Source: Mesostigma viride (lineage: Eukaryota; Streptophyta; Mesostigmatophyceae; Mesostigmatales; Mesostigmataceae). Taken from it: a stretch of 41,639 nt of DNA. The notes under the pieces were generated by a model. It made no database searches. It was not told where the DNA came from and saw only the letters and a program-made list of their open reading frames with translations. Of this stretch, positions 31,246-41,638 are shown in pieces. Made by a program: the position numbers and the translations under genes. The first letter of the stretch is position 1, and each line of letters opens with the position of its first letter. Location of the stretch: contig RPFO01000261.1 of NCBI GenBank assembly GCA_009746045.1, positions 76,501 to 118,139 on the forward strand. The letters run 5' to 3'.

Positions 31246-34010
31246 CACCACCACCATCCATGCATGCCAGCACCCCACCACCATCATCCATGCGTGCCAG
31301 CCACCCACCACCACCATCCATGCGTGCCAGCCACCCACCACCACCATCCATGCATGCCAGCACCCCACCACCATCATCCATGCATGCCAGCACCCCACCA
31401 CCACCATCCATGCGTGCCAGCCACCCACCACCACCATCCATGCGTGCCAGCCACCCACCACCACCATCCATGCATGCCAGCACCCCACCACCACCATCCA
31501 TGCGTGCCAGCACCCCACCACCACCATCCATGCATGCCAGCACCCCACCACCATCATCCATGCATGCCAGCACCCACCACCACCATCCATGCGTGCCAGC
31601 ACCCCACCACCACCATCCATGCATGCCAGCCACCCACCACCATCATCCATGCGTGCCAGCCACCCACCACCACCATCCATGCATGCCAGCACCCCACCAC
31701 CACCATCCATGCGTGCCAGCCACCCACCACCACCATCCATGCATGCCAGCACCCCACCACCATCATCCATGCATGCCAGCACCCCACCACCACCATCCAT
31801 GCGTGCCAGCCACCCACCACCACCATCCATGCGTGCCAGCCACCCACCACCACCATCCATGCATGCCAGCACCCACCACCACCATCCATGCGTGCCAGCC
31901 ACCCACCACCACCATCCATGCATGCCAGCACCCCACCACCATCATCCATGCATGCCAGCACCCCACCACCACCATCCATGCGTGCCAGCCACCCACCACC
32001 ACCATCCATGCGTGCCAGCCACCCACCACCACCATCCATGCGTGCCAGCCACCCACCACCACATCCATGCGTGCCAGCCACCCACCACCACCATCCATGC
32101 GTGCCAGCCACCCACCACCACCATCCATGCATGCCAGCCACCCACCACCACCATCCATGCGTGCCAGCCACCCACCACCACCATCCATGCGTGCCAGCCA
32201 CCCACCACCACCATCCATGCATGCCAGCACCCCACCACCATCATCCATGCATGCCAGCACCCCACCACCACCATCCATGCGTGCCAGCACCCACCACCAC
32301 CATCCATGCATGCCAGCCACCCACCACCATCATCCATGCGTGCCAGCCACCCACCACCACCATCCATGCGTGCCAGCACCCACCACCATCATCCATGCGT
32401 GCCAGCCACCCACCACCACCATCCATGCGTGCCAGCCACCCACCACCACCATCCATGCGTGCCAGCCACCCACCACCACCATCCATGCGTGCCAGCCACC
32501 CACCACCACCATCCATGCGTGCCAGCCACCCACCACCATCATCCATGCGTGCCAGCCACCCACCACCACCATCCATGCATGCCAGCCACCCACCACCATC
32601 ATCCATGCATGCCAGCCACCCACCACCACCATCCATGCATGCCAGCACCCCACCACCATCATCCATGCATGCCAGCCACCCACCACCACCATCCATGCAT
32701 GCCAGCACCCCACCACCATCATCCATGCATGCCAGCACCCCACCACCACCATCCATGCGTGCCAGCACCCCACCACCACCATCCATGCATGCCAGCCACC
32801 CACCACCATCATCCATGCGTGCCAGCCACCCACCACCACCATCCATGCATGCCAGCACCCCACCACCACCATCCATGCGTGCCAGCCACCCACCACCACC
32901 ATCCATGCATGCCAGCACCCCCCACCATCATCCATGCATGCCAGCACCCACCACCACCATCCATGCGTGCCAGCACCCACCACCACCATCCATGCATGCC
33001 AGCACCCCACCACCACATCCATGCGTGCCAGCCACCCACCACCACCATCCATGCGTGCCAGCACCCCACCACCATCATCCATGCGTGCCAGCCACCCACC
33101 ACCACCATCCATGCGTGCCAGCCACCCACCACCACCATCCATGCGTGCCAGCCACCCACCACCACCATCCATGCGTGCCAGCCACCCACCACCACCATCC
33201 ATGCGTGCCAGCCACCCACCACCATCATCCATGCGTGCCAGCCACCCACCACCACCATCCATGCATGCCAGCCACCCACCACCATCATCCATGCATGCCA
33301 GCCACCCACCACCACCATCCATGCATGCCAGCACCCCACCACCATCATCCATGCATGCCAGCCACCCACCACCACCATCCATGCATGCCAGCACCCCACC
33401 ACCATCATCCATGCATGCCAGCACCCCACCACCATCCATGCGTGCCAGCACCCCACCACCACCATCCATGCATGCCAGCCACCCACCACCATCATCCATG
33501 CGTGCCAGCCACCCACCACCACCATCCATGCATGCCAGCACCCCACCACCACCATCCATGCGTGCCAGCCACCCCCACCACCATCCATGCATGCCAGCAC
33601 CCCACCACCATCATCCATGCATGCCAGCACCCACCACCACCATCCATGCGTGCCAGCCACCCACCACCACCATCCATGCGTGCCAGCCACCCACCACCAC
33701 CATCCATGCATGCCAGCACCCCACCACCACCATCCATGCGTGCCAGCCACCCACCACCACCATCCATGCGTGCCAGCCACCCACCACCACCATCCATGCG
33801 TGCCAGCCACCCACCACCACCATCCATGCATGCCAGCACCCACCACCATCATCCATGCATGCCAGCACCCACCACCACCATCCATGCGTGCCAGCCACCC
33901 ACCACCACCATCCATGCGTGCCAGCCACCCACCACCACCATCCATGCGTGCCAGCCACCCACCACCACCATCCATGCCTGCCAGCCACCCACCACCACCA
34001 TCCATGCGTG
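31246..34010 (+). repeat. 30-bp minisatellite, about 92 copies
   Basis: Unit CCACCACCACCATCCATGCG then TGCCAGCCAC, with three main variable sites: CACC or ATCATCC, GCATGCC or GCGTGCC, and AGCACCCC or AGCCACCC. Occasional 1-base deletions occur. A block from about 32,381 to 32,920 has the same order of variants as 33,061-33,600, so a higher-order duplication of about 680 bp is present. Long His/Pro-rich frames across it are by-products of the period. Confidence 0.95.
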
Positions 34011-34046
34011 ATTTTTTTGGGGAGTGGTTAGTATTGTTTTTGGGTA

Positions 34047-34068
34047 GGGTCGCTTTGCAGAGTGACCC
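34047..34068. repeat. Palindromic element
   Basis: Starts GGGTCGCTTTG, ends CAGAGTGACCC. Another copy follows at 34103-34124 (AGGTCGCGCTG...AGTGACCC). Confidence 0.8.
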
Positions 34069-34157
34069 CTACCCTTGCGCAATGTCGCAGTCTTTGTTTG
34101 TAAGGTCGCGCTGCAGAGTGACCCCCTCACAATGCAAACTTCCATTCAGTGTTTGTA

Positions 34158-34660
34158 GGGTCGCGCTGCAGAGTCACCTTTCCAAGATGCGTTATTCAAT
34201 AACATTTTGTTGGTAGGGTCGCGCTGCAGAGTCACCTTTCCAAGATACGTTATTCAATAACATTTTGTTTGTAGGGTCGCGCTGCAGAGTCACCTTTCCC
34301 AGATACGTTATTCAATCACATTTTGGTTGTAGGGTCGCGATGCAGTGTCACCCTTTCCGGATACGTTATTCAATAACATTTTGTTTGTAGGGTAGCGCTG
34401 CAGAGTCACCTTTCCAAGATACGTTATTCAATCACATTTTGGTTGTAGGGTCGCGTTGCAGAGCCACCCTTTCCAGATACGTTATTCAATAACATTTTGT
34501 TTGTAGGGTAGTGCTGCAGAGTCACCCTTTCCAGATACGTTATTCAATAACATTTTGTTTGTAGGGTAGCGCGTCCGAGTGACCTTTCCAAGATACGTTA
34601 TTCAATCACATTTGTGTTGTAAGGTCGCGCTGCCGAGTCACCCTTTCCAGATACGTTTAT
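34158..34660. repeat. 58-bp tandem array, about nine copies, each with the palindromic core
   Basis: The unit is GGGTCGCGCTGCAGAGTCAC, then CTTTCCAAGATACGTTATTC, then AATAACATTTTGTTTGTA. Variants include AATCACATTTTGGTTG. The palindrome of the region has here been amplified with a fixed AT-richer spacer. Confidence 0.9.
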
Positions 34661-34726
34661 AAAAGTTACATCTTCGATTTTTTTTTTTCCCAAACCTGAA
34701 TGGGATTTCATCCTTGTTTCTTCTTA

Positions 34727-34748
34727 GGGTAGCGCTGCAGCGCCACCC
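34727..34748. repeat. Palindromic element in presumed intron
   Basis: Starts GGGTAGCGCTG, ends CAGCGCCACCC, about 70 bp upstream of the acceptor at 34821. Confidence 0.75.
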
Positions 34749-34821
34749 TTGAGCACGCTGATGCGAATTTACACTTTCTTCATCCGACATTGGTCTATTT
34801 GTTTTTCCTTTTTTGCCGCAG

Positions 34822-37096
34822 AAGGAACAAGAGAAGGAGAGGGAAGTTCAGCTTCAGAAGGAAAAGGAGGAGCAGGAGAGGGCCTCCTTGCTTCAGAAGG
34901 GAAAAGAGGTGGAGAGGGCCACCTATGTCGACAAGGTCAAGTCGACGAGCGAGTCTCCTAAGTATAGTACGCCACCCGCCTCTCCGCCCAAGGGCGTAGA
35001 GGAGTTTCCTCCTCTGTCAACAATGCTTGCTGCCGGGGCTGGGCCAAGCTCCGTGGAGGCGTCGGCCTCCAAATCTCCCAAGCGGCCCGCACCTGAGGCA
35101 CAGGCTGCCGGGGCTGGGTCCAGCTCCGTTGTGTCTCCACAGTCTCCTCAGCGGCCCGCACCTGAGGCACAGGCTGCCGGGGCTGGGTCCAGCTCCGTTG
35201 TGTCTCCACAGTCTCCCCAGCGGCCCGCCATCAACAAGGAGTCCCCCGTCCTCGGGAAGTCGACCTCAAACTCGCCGAGGTCCGCCCCCGTCGAGGTGGT
35301 TACCTCGAAGCCCAGCTCGCCGCCCAAGTCTTCTCCAAGGGCCCACCACGAGGCGTCTGAGCAGGGCAGCCCGCCGCCCAAGTCACCTCTAAGGTCCCAC
35401 CACGAGGCTTCGACCTCGAAGGTCAGCACGTCGCCCAGGTCTCCTTCAAGGTCCCTACCCGAGGCCTCGACCTCACAGCCCAGCTCGCAGCCCGCGTCTC
35501 CCCAAAGCTCCCCTCCAAAGAAGGGGGCGACCTCCAAGTCCCGATCACCGCCCAAGTCGCCTGCAAAGTCTCACGGTCGGAAGTCTCCGCCCAAGCGCCG
35601 GTCGCCACCCAAGCGCCGGTCGTCAAACTCACCTCCGAGGAGCCGCTCCCCACAGGCAAGAAAGAAAGCAAGAGCGGAATGGGAGGAGAAGGAGGATGAC
35701 CATGAGCGGTTCCTGCGTGATCTGCAGCAGAACATTGACCTCCTGATCAGCATGGAGGACAGGGACAAGGCAGACCCAAGGCCACTGGAGGATCTTCCGG
35801 AGGAGGAAAGAAAGAGAAGGAATGACCGCATGGCACTTCTGACTTCTTATCTGGATCAGGCAACGCAGCACGCCGAAGATCTGGTGAATCTGGAGAAAAA
35901 GGACAAGGAACGGAAGGCCGCCCAGGAGCTCCTGGAAAGGGAGCAGAGGGAATGGGTGAAGAAGGAAAGGGCAGAGCGAGAGGCGAAGCAGGCAGAAATG
36001 GAAGCTGCGGAGATGGAGGAGGCGGAGCGCAGGAAGAGGAGGGCGTCGTGGGAGCGGGACGAAAAGGAGAGAAAGGCGAATGAGGAAAGGAAAAAGAAGG
36101 ACGAGGAGGCAAAGGCGAAGAGGAAGGTGCAGGAGGAGGGGAAGAGGATGATGGAGGCGGGTGTGGCGGCACGCCTGAAATACCAAGCCAAACTTGAGGA
36201 GGAGCGCAGGAAGGCGCAGGCTGCAGAAAAGTCGACGGAGGTGGATGGGAAGACCGCGGGGGTCTCGGAGAAGGAGGGTACGGAGCCGTCTCAGGTGAGA
36301 AACAGTTTTTACCCCATTAGTGTGCGTGTTTTTTTTAACGGTTTCGTTATTCCTTATCTCTGCTAAGCTCGTCTGACCATGAATGGGTCATTTCGCAGAG
36401 TGACCCTAACCTGAACCAACAAGTATGCTTTTCCCTGTTGTTTTGATTTCAGAGGAAGCGGGGGGCAGACGAAAAGAAGTCAGAGGATCCCAAGAAGAGC
36501 GGGACAACAACGGAGGTGAGCGATAAGTAATCCTGTGTTTTTCGCCTTTGTTCTTTGTTCATTTGTCCTTCATTTCTGAGTTGCCGTTTCCTTCGCATGT
36601 GTGATTAATTTATGGAGGGTCATTTCGCAGAGTGACCCTAAACTCTCAACGAGTATGCTTTCCTCTGTCTTGCTGCATCCAGAGGAAGAAAGGGGGAGAT
36701 GAGACAGAGTCTCAGGGGAACGCCGAGGTTGGGAGTGGGGAGGAGAAATTGCGGGTGAGCTAATAATTTTTTCGCCGCTTCATAGTGCATGTCAGTTAGT
36801 CCTTCGTTCTGTTTGAGATTTTTTTATGAAGGGTCACTTCGCAGAGTGACCCTAAACTTTTTTTCCGATTATGCTTTTTTTTCGTTTTGTGGACCTGTGT
36901 GCAGCCGATCCAGTTGAGGGGCTTGGAAACTTGGAAGTCATGGTTGACGACTTACGAAAAACATCTGAACGATGACGCCAAGTCGTTCTTGAGCACCCTT
37001 GTGTCGAAGGAGATCGAAGTTGCGATCGATGACGGTGTCTGGCATGAAAGGATCTCAGTCGGGTCTGCACTAGGAGTTAATTTGAAGCCCCCGTAA
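34822..37096 (+). CDS. Unrecognised Ser/Pro-rich and coiled-coil protein (5' exon not found)
   Basis: Four exons: 34822-36294, 36453-36515, 36683-36754, 36905-37096 (TAA), junctions phase 0, about 600 codons. The first listed exon follows a TTTTTTGCCGCAG acceptor and has no proper ATG, so an upstream exon exists. The N-terminal part is Glu/Lys-rich; then about 230 residues of Ser/Pro/Lys with two copies of a 26-residue repeat (PAPEAQAAGAGSSSVVSPQS core), SPPKSP and RRSPPKRRSS motifs; then a charged helical region rich in Glu, Lys and Arg, a likely long coiled coil. Two small exons both begin RK. The last exon contains LETWKSWLTTYEKHLNDDAK. Function unknown; the mix suggests a nuclear or scaffold protein. 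Its end and stop codon lie in a putative inserted element. Confidence 0.55.
36385..36406. repeat. Palindromic element in intron 36295-36452
   Basis: Starts GGGTCATTTCG, ends CAGAGTGACCC, 46 bp before the acceptor. Confidence 0.85.
36617..36638. repeat. Palindromic element in intron 36516-36682
   Basis: Identical in sequence to the copy at 36385, 44 bp before the acceptor. Confidence 0.85.
36831..36852. repeat. Palindromic element in intron 36755-36904
   Basis: Starts GGGTCACTTCG, ends CAGAGTGACCC, 52 bp before the acceptor. All three introns also share a following TATGCTTT stretch. Confidence 0.85.
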
Positions 37097-37388
37097 CCTG
37101 TCCGGTAACTTCGACGCCCCCGTAACCTGCCCGGTAACTTCGACGGGCCAGGTTACGGGTCCGTATTCGTTGGCGGTTTGGGTTACCGGACCGGTTACGG
37201 TACCATTCGAAATATTGGCCCCGAGATTCGGTACGGCCCAGTAACTGGGCCGGTTATGTTTACGGGGGCGTGAACGGCTTCGGTTCAGGTTACGTTGGGG
37301 TATACGGGACGGGTCAGGTAGTGGTTACGGCGCCATAGCTGCCCCAATATTAGGTACTGGGGTGGTTACGGAGCCGTTATCGTTAACT
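37075..37388. mobile_element. Possible MITE with TTAA ends and GTTACGG-rich body
   Basis: The left end AGTTAA...GCCCCCGTAACC and the reverse complement of the right end AGTTAACG...GGCTCCGTAACC form imperfect terminal inverted repeats of about 25 bp around TTAA. Inside, a 29-bp unit (CCCCCGTAACCTG, CCGGTAACTTCGACG) is tandemly doubled at 37088-37145 and GGTTACGG recurs in both orientations. TTAA targets are typical of piggyBac-type elements, but no transposase is present and the ends are imperfect. Confidence 0.4.
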
Positions 37389-37423
37389 GGATCGTAAACC
37401 GCGACATAGCTGGCTAGCTACGC

Positions 37424-38345
37424 ATGCACACTGTGGAAGACGTAGAAGACGCGTTAATTGACTTCTCTGCAGCATCAGCAAAGTATGATGTACATGGCAA
37501 CCCATGGAAGCGTGCGGCGGGGGCAAAATATATGCTACAGGAATTGAGAAAATGGCATCAACAAAATCGCACGCTGTGGAAGAGCCTTAAAGTGGTAAAA
37601 CAACGCCACAATGGAGGTGTGACCAGTCGGCTTCAGGGAAGAGTAGCGGTGAGTCACTCTCTTATTTTAGTTGGCGGCAATTCATTGCTGTGTTGCAGGC
37701 TGCCATGCCAGCAGTCTTCCCTAATGTGTATGGTAGGAGTACAAGACTAAGGCAGTTATGTTGCTGGCCTCTGCACTGACCCTCCGCTACATTGTTGGTA
37801 ATGTTGCTGCTTGGTTGGCTTTCCTTTGACGTGCATATCGTCCAATTCTGTGATGCAGATTGAACGCCTAAGCAGCCACATCTATATCTGGAGCAAGGCA
37901 TGAACGGCAGCAGAAAAGAGAGAGGAAGAGAGGGAAAGAGAGGCTGCGGAGAAGCGCGAGGAACAGCTAAAATGCAAGAGGCAACGGGTGGAGGAACCTG
38001 GCAACGAAGCCAGTGGTAGTGGGAGCTGCGAGCAAGCACGTCAACCGCGGTGGATGCACACGTGGGGGAGGCACATGCGGGGCAAGCATGTGTAGGCCTG
38101 CAAATCGTGCCAGGGCCCACCGTGATTGCAATTGCCGAGTTCCTGCTGAAGCGAGCACTGGCCTCCTTTCCGCAGTTGGCAGCCAAGGACGCGACAATCA
38201 CGCTTGTGGAGAGTTTGTGTAAGGAAGAACCTGGACTCGGCATCGGGCAGTCCAGCGGTGGACCTGCTGAACAACACAGCCTGTGCCCTTGCGAATGCCG
38301 CGCTGCAGTTGGTCTCCAACTCCGTCCATCCATGTTGATGGCAAG
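37424..38345 (+). pseudogene. Decayed coding pieces of an unrecognised gene
   Basis: A piece from 37424 reads MHTVEDVEDALIDFSAASAK and onward to a donor at 37649 (GCG|GTGAGT). A short piece AAMPAVFPN follows an acceptor at 37698. IERLSSHIYIWSKA starts at 37859, then an in-frame TGA at 37901, then a Glu/Arg-rich helix-like stretch (AAEKREEEREREAAEKREEQ). Further on, good-looking segments alternate between frames (VIAIAEFLLKRALASFPQLA at about 38120, then DSASGSPAVDLLNNTACALA at about 38235), implying small indels, before a donor AAG|GTTAGT at 38345. The TGA could come from CGA by a CpG change. No family recognised. Confidence 0.35.
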
Positions 38346-38525
38346 GTTAGTTGTGCCACATTTTCTTCCTGTTTTGGGTATGATGCATCAATAATTGCCC
38401 CTTGTATGTACGGGTGCGGTCGATTGACCTCCCTCCAGCAACATTGCAACATCCGTTACTGACGTCCACTGCGGCGGATGCGTTCCTCCAGCATGTTAGT
38501 TGCCTTGTGAGCTGTAATTGTGCAG

Positions 38526-38693
38526 GGTGTCGTCAGTACATCCGATGAGAAGGATAACAAGGAGCTCAAGTGTCACTGGTGTTGCCTGGTTGATGGCGCA
38601 CGTAATATCCATGGGCATCAGCATATGGTCCCAAACACACTCAAACGGCTGGCCGAGTCGCTGGGAGAGGCAGTCCACATGCAGTTGGAGAGG
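38526..38693 (+). CDS. Putative internal exon of an unrecognised gene
   Basis: 56 codons, phase 0 at both ends: acceptor AATTGTGCAG, exon GVVSTSDEKDNKELKCHWCC and onward to ESLGEAVHMQLER, then GTGGGTGGG as donor. It contains CHWCC, a possible metal-binding pair. It may belong to the same broken gene as the pieces to its left. The downstream intron starts at once with a GGGAGG array. Confidence 0.45.
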
Positions 38694-38868
38694 GTGGGTG
38701 GGTGGGGTGGCGGGAGGGAGGGAGGGAGGGAGGGAGGGAGGGAGGGAGGGAGGGAGGGAGGGAGGAGGGAGGGAGGGAGGGAGGAGGGAGGGAGGGAGGG
38801 AGGGAGGAGGGAGGGAGGGAGGGAGGGGAGGGAGGGAGGGAGGGAGGGAGGGAGGGAGGGTGGGTGGG
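38694..38868 (+). repeat. GGGA/GGGAGG microsatellite at a donor site
   Basis: About 40 GGGA units with some GGA interruptions, running from the donor of the exon at 38526-38693. Purine-only strand, able in principle to form G-quadruplex or triplex DNA. Confidence 0.9.
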
Positions 38869-39720
38869 TGGTTATGGTGGGTGGATGGGTGCAAGGGTGG
38901 TTGCTTATAAGTGAATCGCCAGGTGGCTGGGGGATCGACGGGGTTTGGGAACTCCTAGGTGGGTGCATTATTGGATGCCTGAGTGAAACTGTTTCATGGG
39001 CTGGAGGATTTGCACCGTTGGTTTGTGGCGGGTGGATGTGTAGCTGTGATTAGAAGTGGGTGGGGTGAGCGATGGGGAAGGTAGATGGGTGGGTGGGTGC
39101 ACGGATATGGGTGGGTGGGTGGTTTTGTAGTTGGGATCGACTCACCTATCGCGGGTGAAGGGCTGTGCATGTTAGGGGTGAGATGGGTGGGTGACTGGCT
39201 GAGAGGATGTGGATGTGTGAGGGTGAGTGGGTGCAGGTCGGTGGTATAAGGGTATGGGGGGAAAGAGTGGTCGAGTGGGAAGGGGCGTGGGTGGGTCAGG
39301 GGTGGGCGGCCCGGTGGGCACACATGGGGCCAGCTGGCTGGGTGGTTAGGTGGCTGCGTGGTTTTAGTAATGGGTGCCTGGATAAAAGGATGGGTGAATG
39401 CCTCCTTATTGCCTAGGTGGGTAGATTGCATATGTGGCTAGCTGGGTGGGTGGATGTCCCAGTGGGTGGTATGTGGCTGGGTGCCTGGGTGCACGAGTGG
39501 TTAGATAGGTTGGTTTAGTAGGTGCGTGGCTGGCTGGCTGGGTCACCGGGTGGGTGGACCAGTGGGTGGCTGGGTACTCAGGTGCGCAAGTGTATGAGTA
39601 CTTGTGTGGGTGGGCCAGGTGGATGCATGGGTGGGTGACTGCATGGGTGACTCGGTACGCACAAAGGGCAACGGATATAGACATGGGGATATGCCAATGC
39701 CTTGGGGTGAGCACACGTGG
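38869..39720 (+). repeat. G/T-rich degenerate repeat tract
   Basis: About 850 bp of GGTGGGTGG, GGCTGGGTGG and GTGGATG words with strong G over C bias on the plus strand. Looks like the decayed continuation of the array to its left. No coding segment is supported in it. Confidence 0.7.
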
Positions 39721-40385
39721 ATGCCAGGTGACATGTGCCAGCCTGTCGCAGTTATACTATACCTTGGCGTTTGCTTGGCGTGTCGTTGCCAATAATTTCA
39801 CACAGGACGTACATGGTACGTGTTGGTAGCAATCACATGGCTGTGTTAGTGAGTGATGTTGCATGTATTGTTCAGCTTTCTTTCCCATTTTGCAATGTGC
39901 CAAGGTTCTTAAGTAGTTTAGAAGTATGGTGTCATGGGGTACACATCAAGGAGACAACCAGCGCAGGCCAGAAATCGGGAGAATCCGGACCATGGTAGCT
40001 CACATGCATGTGCACTGCACATCACACATTTGTGGCATACTCGCAATGTCTACCTTACATCTTGCATTCTGTTAGGAACAGTCGCCACTCAGGCATTCAC
40101 ATGCACCAGGGTTTCGCTCACTGTTTGTGCTGTAGTCATCGTTAAATAAAAAATCTTTACAAAGCCTGGCAATTGTCATAATGTTGGGCTCCTTATGACA
40201 TGAGATTTTGCACACGAAGTTTTGCGACCATGCTTCAGATGCTTGCATGATGACGACCAGTTTTGGTTGTAATATGACATGGTGGTGCAGGTGCCCTGGT
40301 GCACCTAGAGCAGGGGTAGCTTACATTCCCACCCTTGCATGAAGTAGCCTAGAATGTGCATGAAGCAGCCATATGCCCCTTCTCA
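39721..40385. other. Region without recognised feature
   Basis: Short open frames only; nothing with a recognisable domain, repeat or RNA. The last part may be the body of the retroelement whose tail follows. Confidence 0.35.
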
Positions 40386-40445
40386 GGGATATGTGCTACA
40401 TTTACTCCCAACGGAGTGATGTTGATAACTAATTAATTAATTAAT
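40386..40445 (+). mobile_element. Solo retroelement 3' tail with hairpin and TTAA repeats
   Basis: GGATATGTGCTACAT, then ACTCC-CAAC-GGAGT and a tail of ATTA units; closest to the tail at 3148. No coding remnant is visible upstream, so it is a strongly 5'-truncated LINE or a short non-autonomous relative. Confidence 0.65.
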
Positions 40446-40929
40446 GACATCATATTAATTTTTAAAATCATTATTGATAGCAACACTACCTTGTTAGCAT
40501 TTGTTACCATTCAGGGCTCCAAATGCCCTGAGGCGTTGTTCAAGGTCTGAACAACCGTAATTCATTGTGGCTGTTAAGTTCCAGCTTCGTCGGGCATAAT
40601 TCGTCTAACTATCTAAGTGCAAACGTTGTTTGGAAGGGACTCATTTTGGCCTTAATTAAGGATCTGGAGCAGGAGCACGTATTCCATGGACTGATGGGGG
40701 TGGGTGCATTAGAACTGAGCCGCGAAGACTAGCTGATCTCACTCTAATCTTATATACCAAGTTGTCTCCTTGATAATATACAAAGTTGTCTCTCTTAATA
40801 CAAAATCCTAACTACTCTACTCAGTCACGCACCCCTTCCTCCTGCGTGGGGGAGGGGGGGCTCTTACATCGCCATGCGTCCAGGCATGATTTGTCTCGCT
40901 TCATCTACCATGATTGCCTTTAATTTGAC
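40446..40929. other. Region without recognised feature
   Basis: Mixed-composition sequence; no ORF, repeat array or RNA gene supported. Confidence 0.35.
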
Positions 40930-41255
40930 CATTAATTAATTAATTAATTAATTAAGAACATCCATCCATCCATCCCTCCCTCCCTCCCTCCTCCTCCCTC
41001 GCCTCCCTCCCTCCCTCCCTCCTCCCTCCCTCCCTCCCTCCCTCCCTCCCTCCCTCCCTCCTCCTCCTCCCTCCTCCCTCCTCCCTCCCTCCCTCCCTCC
41101 CTCCTCTCCCTCCTCCCTCCCTCCCTCCCCCCTCCCTCCTCCCTCCCTCCCTCCCTCCCTCCTCCCTCCCCTCCCTCCTCCTCCTCCTCCTCCCTCCCTC
41201 CCTCCCTCCTCCCTCTCCTCCCCTCCTCCTCCCTCCTCTCCTCTCCCTGCTCCTC
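40930..41255. repeat. TTAA run followed by CCTC/CCCT microsatellite
   Basis: Six ATTA units (40931-40953), a few CATC units, then about 290 bp of CCTC-type repeats with CCTCCT interruptions. It is the reverse-complement motif of the GGGA array at 38.7 kb. Glu/Gly-rich frames on the minus strand come from the repeat. Confidence 0.92.
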
Positions 41256-41476
41256 CATCCATTGTGAAATTTGGTCGGTAATTGCAATAGACTCGCCTTT
41301 TGATGACGAACACGCCGATCTATATTTTTGGCAGCCATTGCGCCAGGATTTCGGCAAGTTATCGCCAAGCGGCCTGCCCAGCAGATCTCGCTATTTTTCT
41401 GCACATTATGGCGGCACCACGCAATGTGATCAGTGTGCCTGCGCCCCTGCCCTCGTCTAGGTGCTATTAAACGTAG

Positions 41477-41638
41477 CTATGGAGGTCCCCGCATCGTCTT
41501 CAGCTCTTGCCGGCCGATTCTATTGATGCCCAGATTGCTGCAAACAAATCGCCCACGACATTGTCGTCGCGCAAGACGCCCGCTAACAAGCGATCCAAGA
41601 CTTCGGAAGCAACTTCGGAAGCAACTCCAATGCTGCTG
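41477..41638 (+). CDS. Possible partial exon at the right edge
   Basis: One frame is open to the window end and after a possible CAG acceptor at 41503 reads LPADSIDAQIAANKSPTTLS and a Lys/Ser/Thr-rich end with a repeated TSEA. A competing frame on the same strand is Arg/Cys-rich and ends in TGA at 41637. Evidence is only composition; no family recognised. Confidence 0.2.

Noticed and set aside
30759-34216. Three plus-strand open frames of about 970-1,090 residues rich in His, Pro, Thr and Cys
   Set aside because: They lie on a 30-bp minisatellite whose period is a multiple of three, so all frames, and several minus-strand ones, stay open. No start context, splice logic or domain supports a gene.
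40944-41404. Minus-strand Glu/Gly/Arg-rich frames
   Set aside because: They are translations of the CCTC microsatellite; the non-repeat start (41270-41404) has no recognisable domain and no clear donor.
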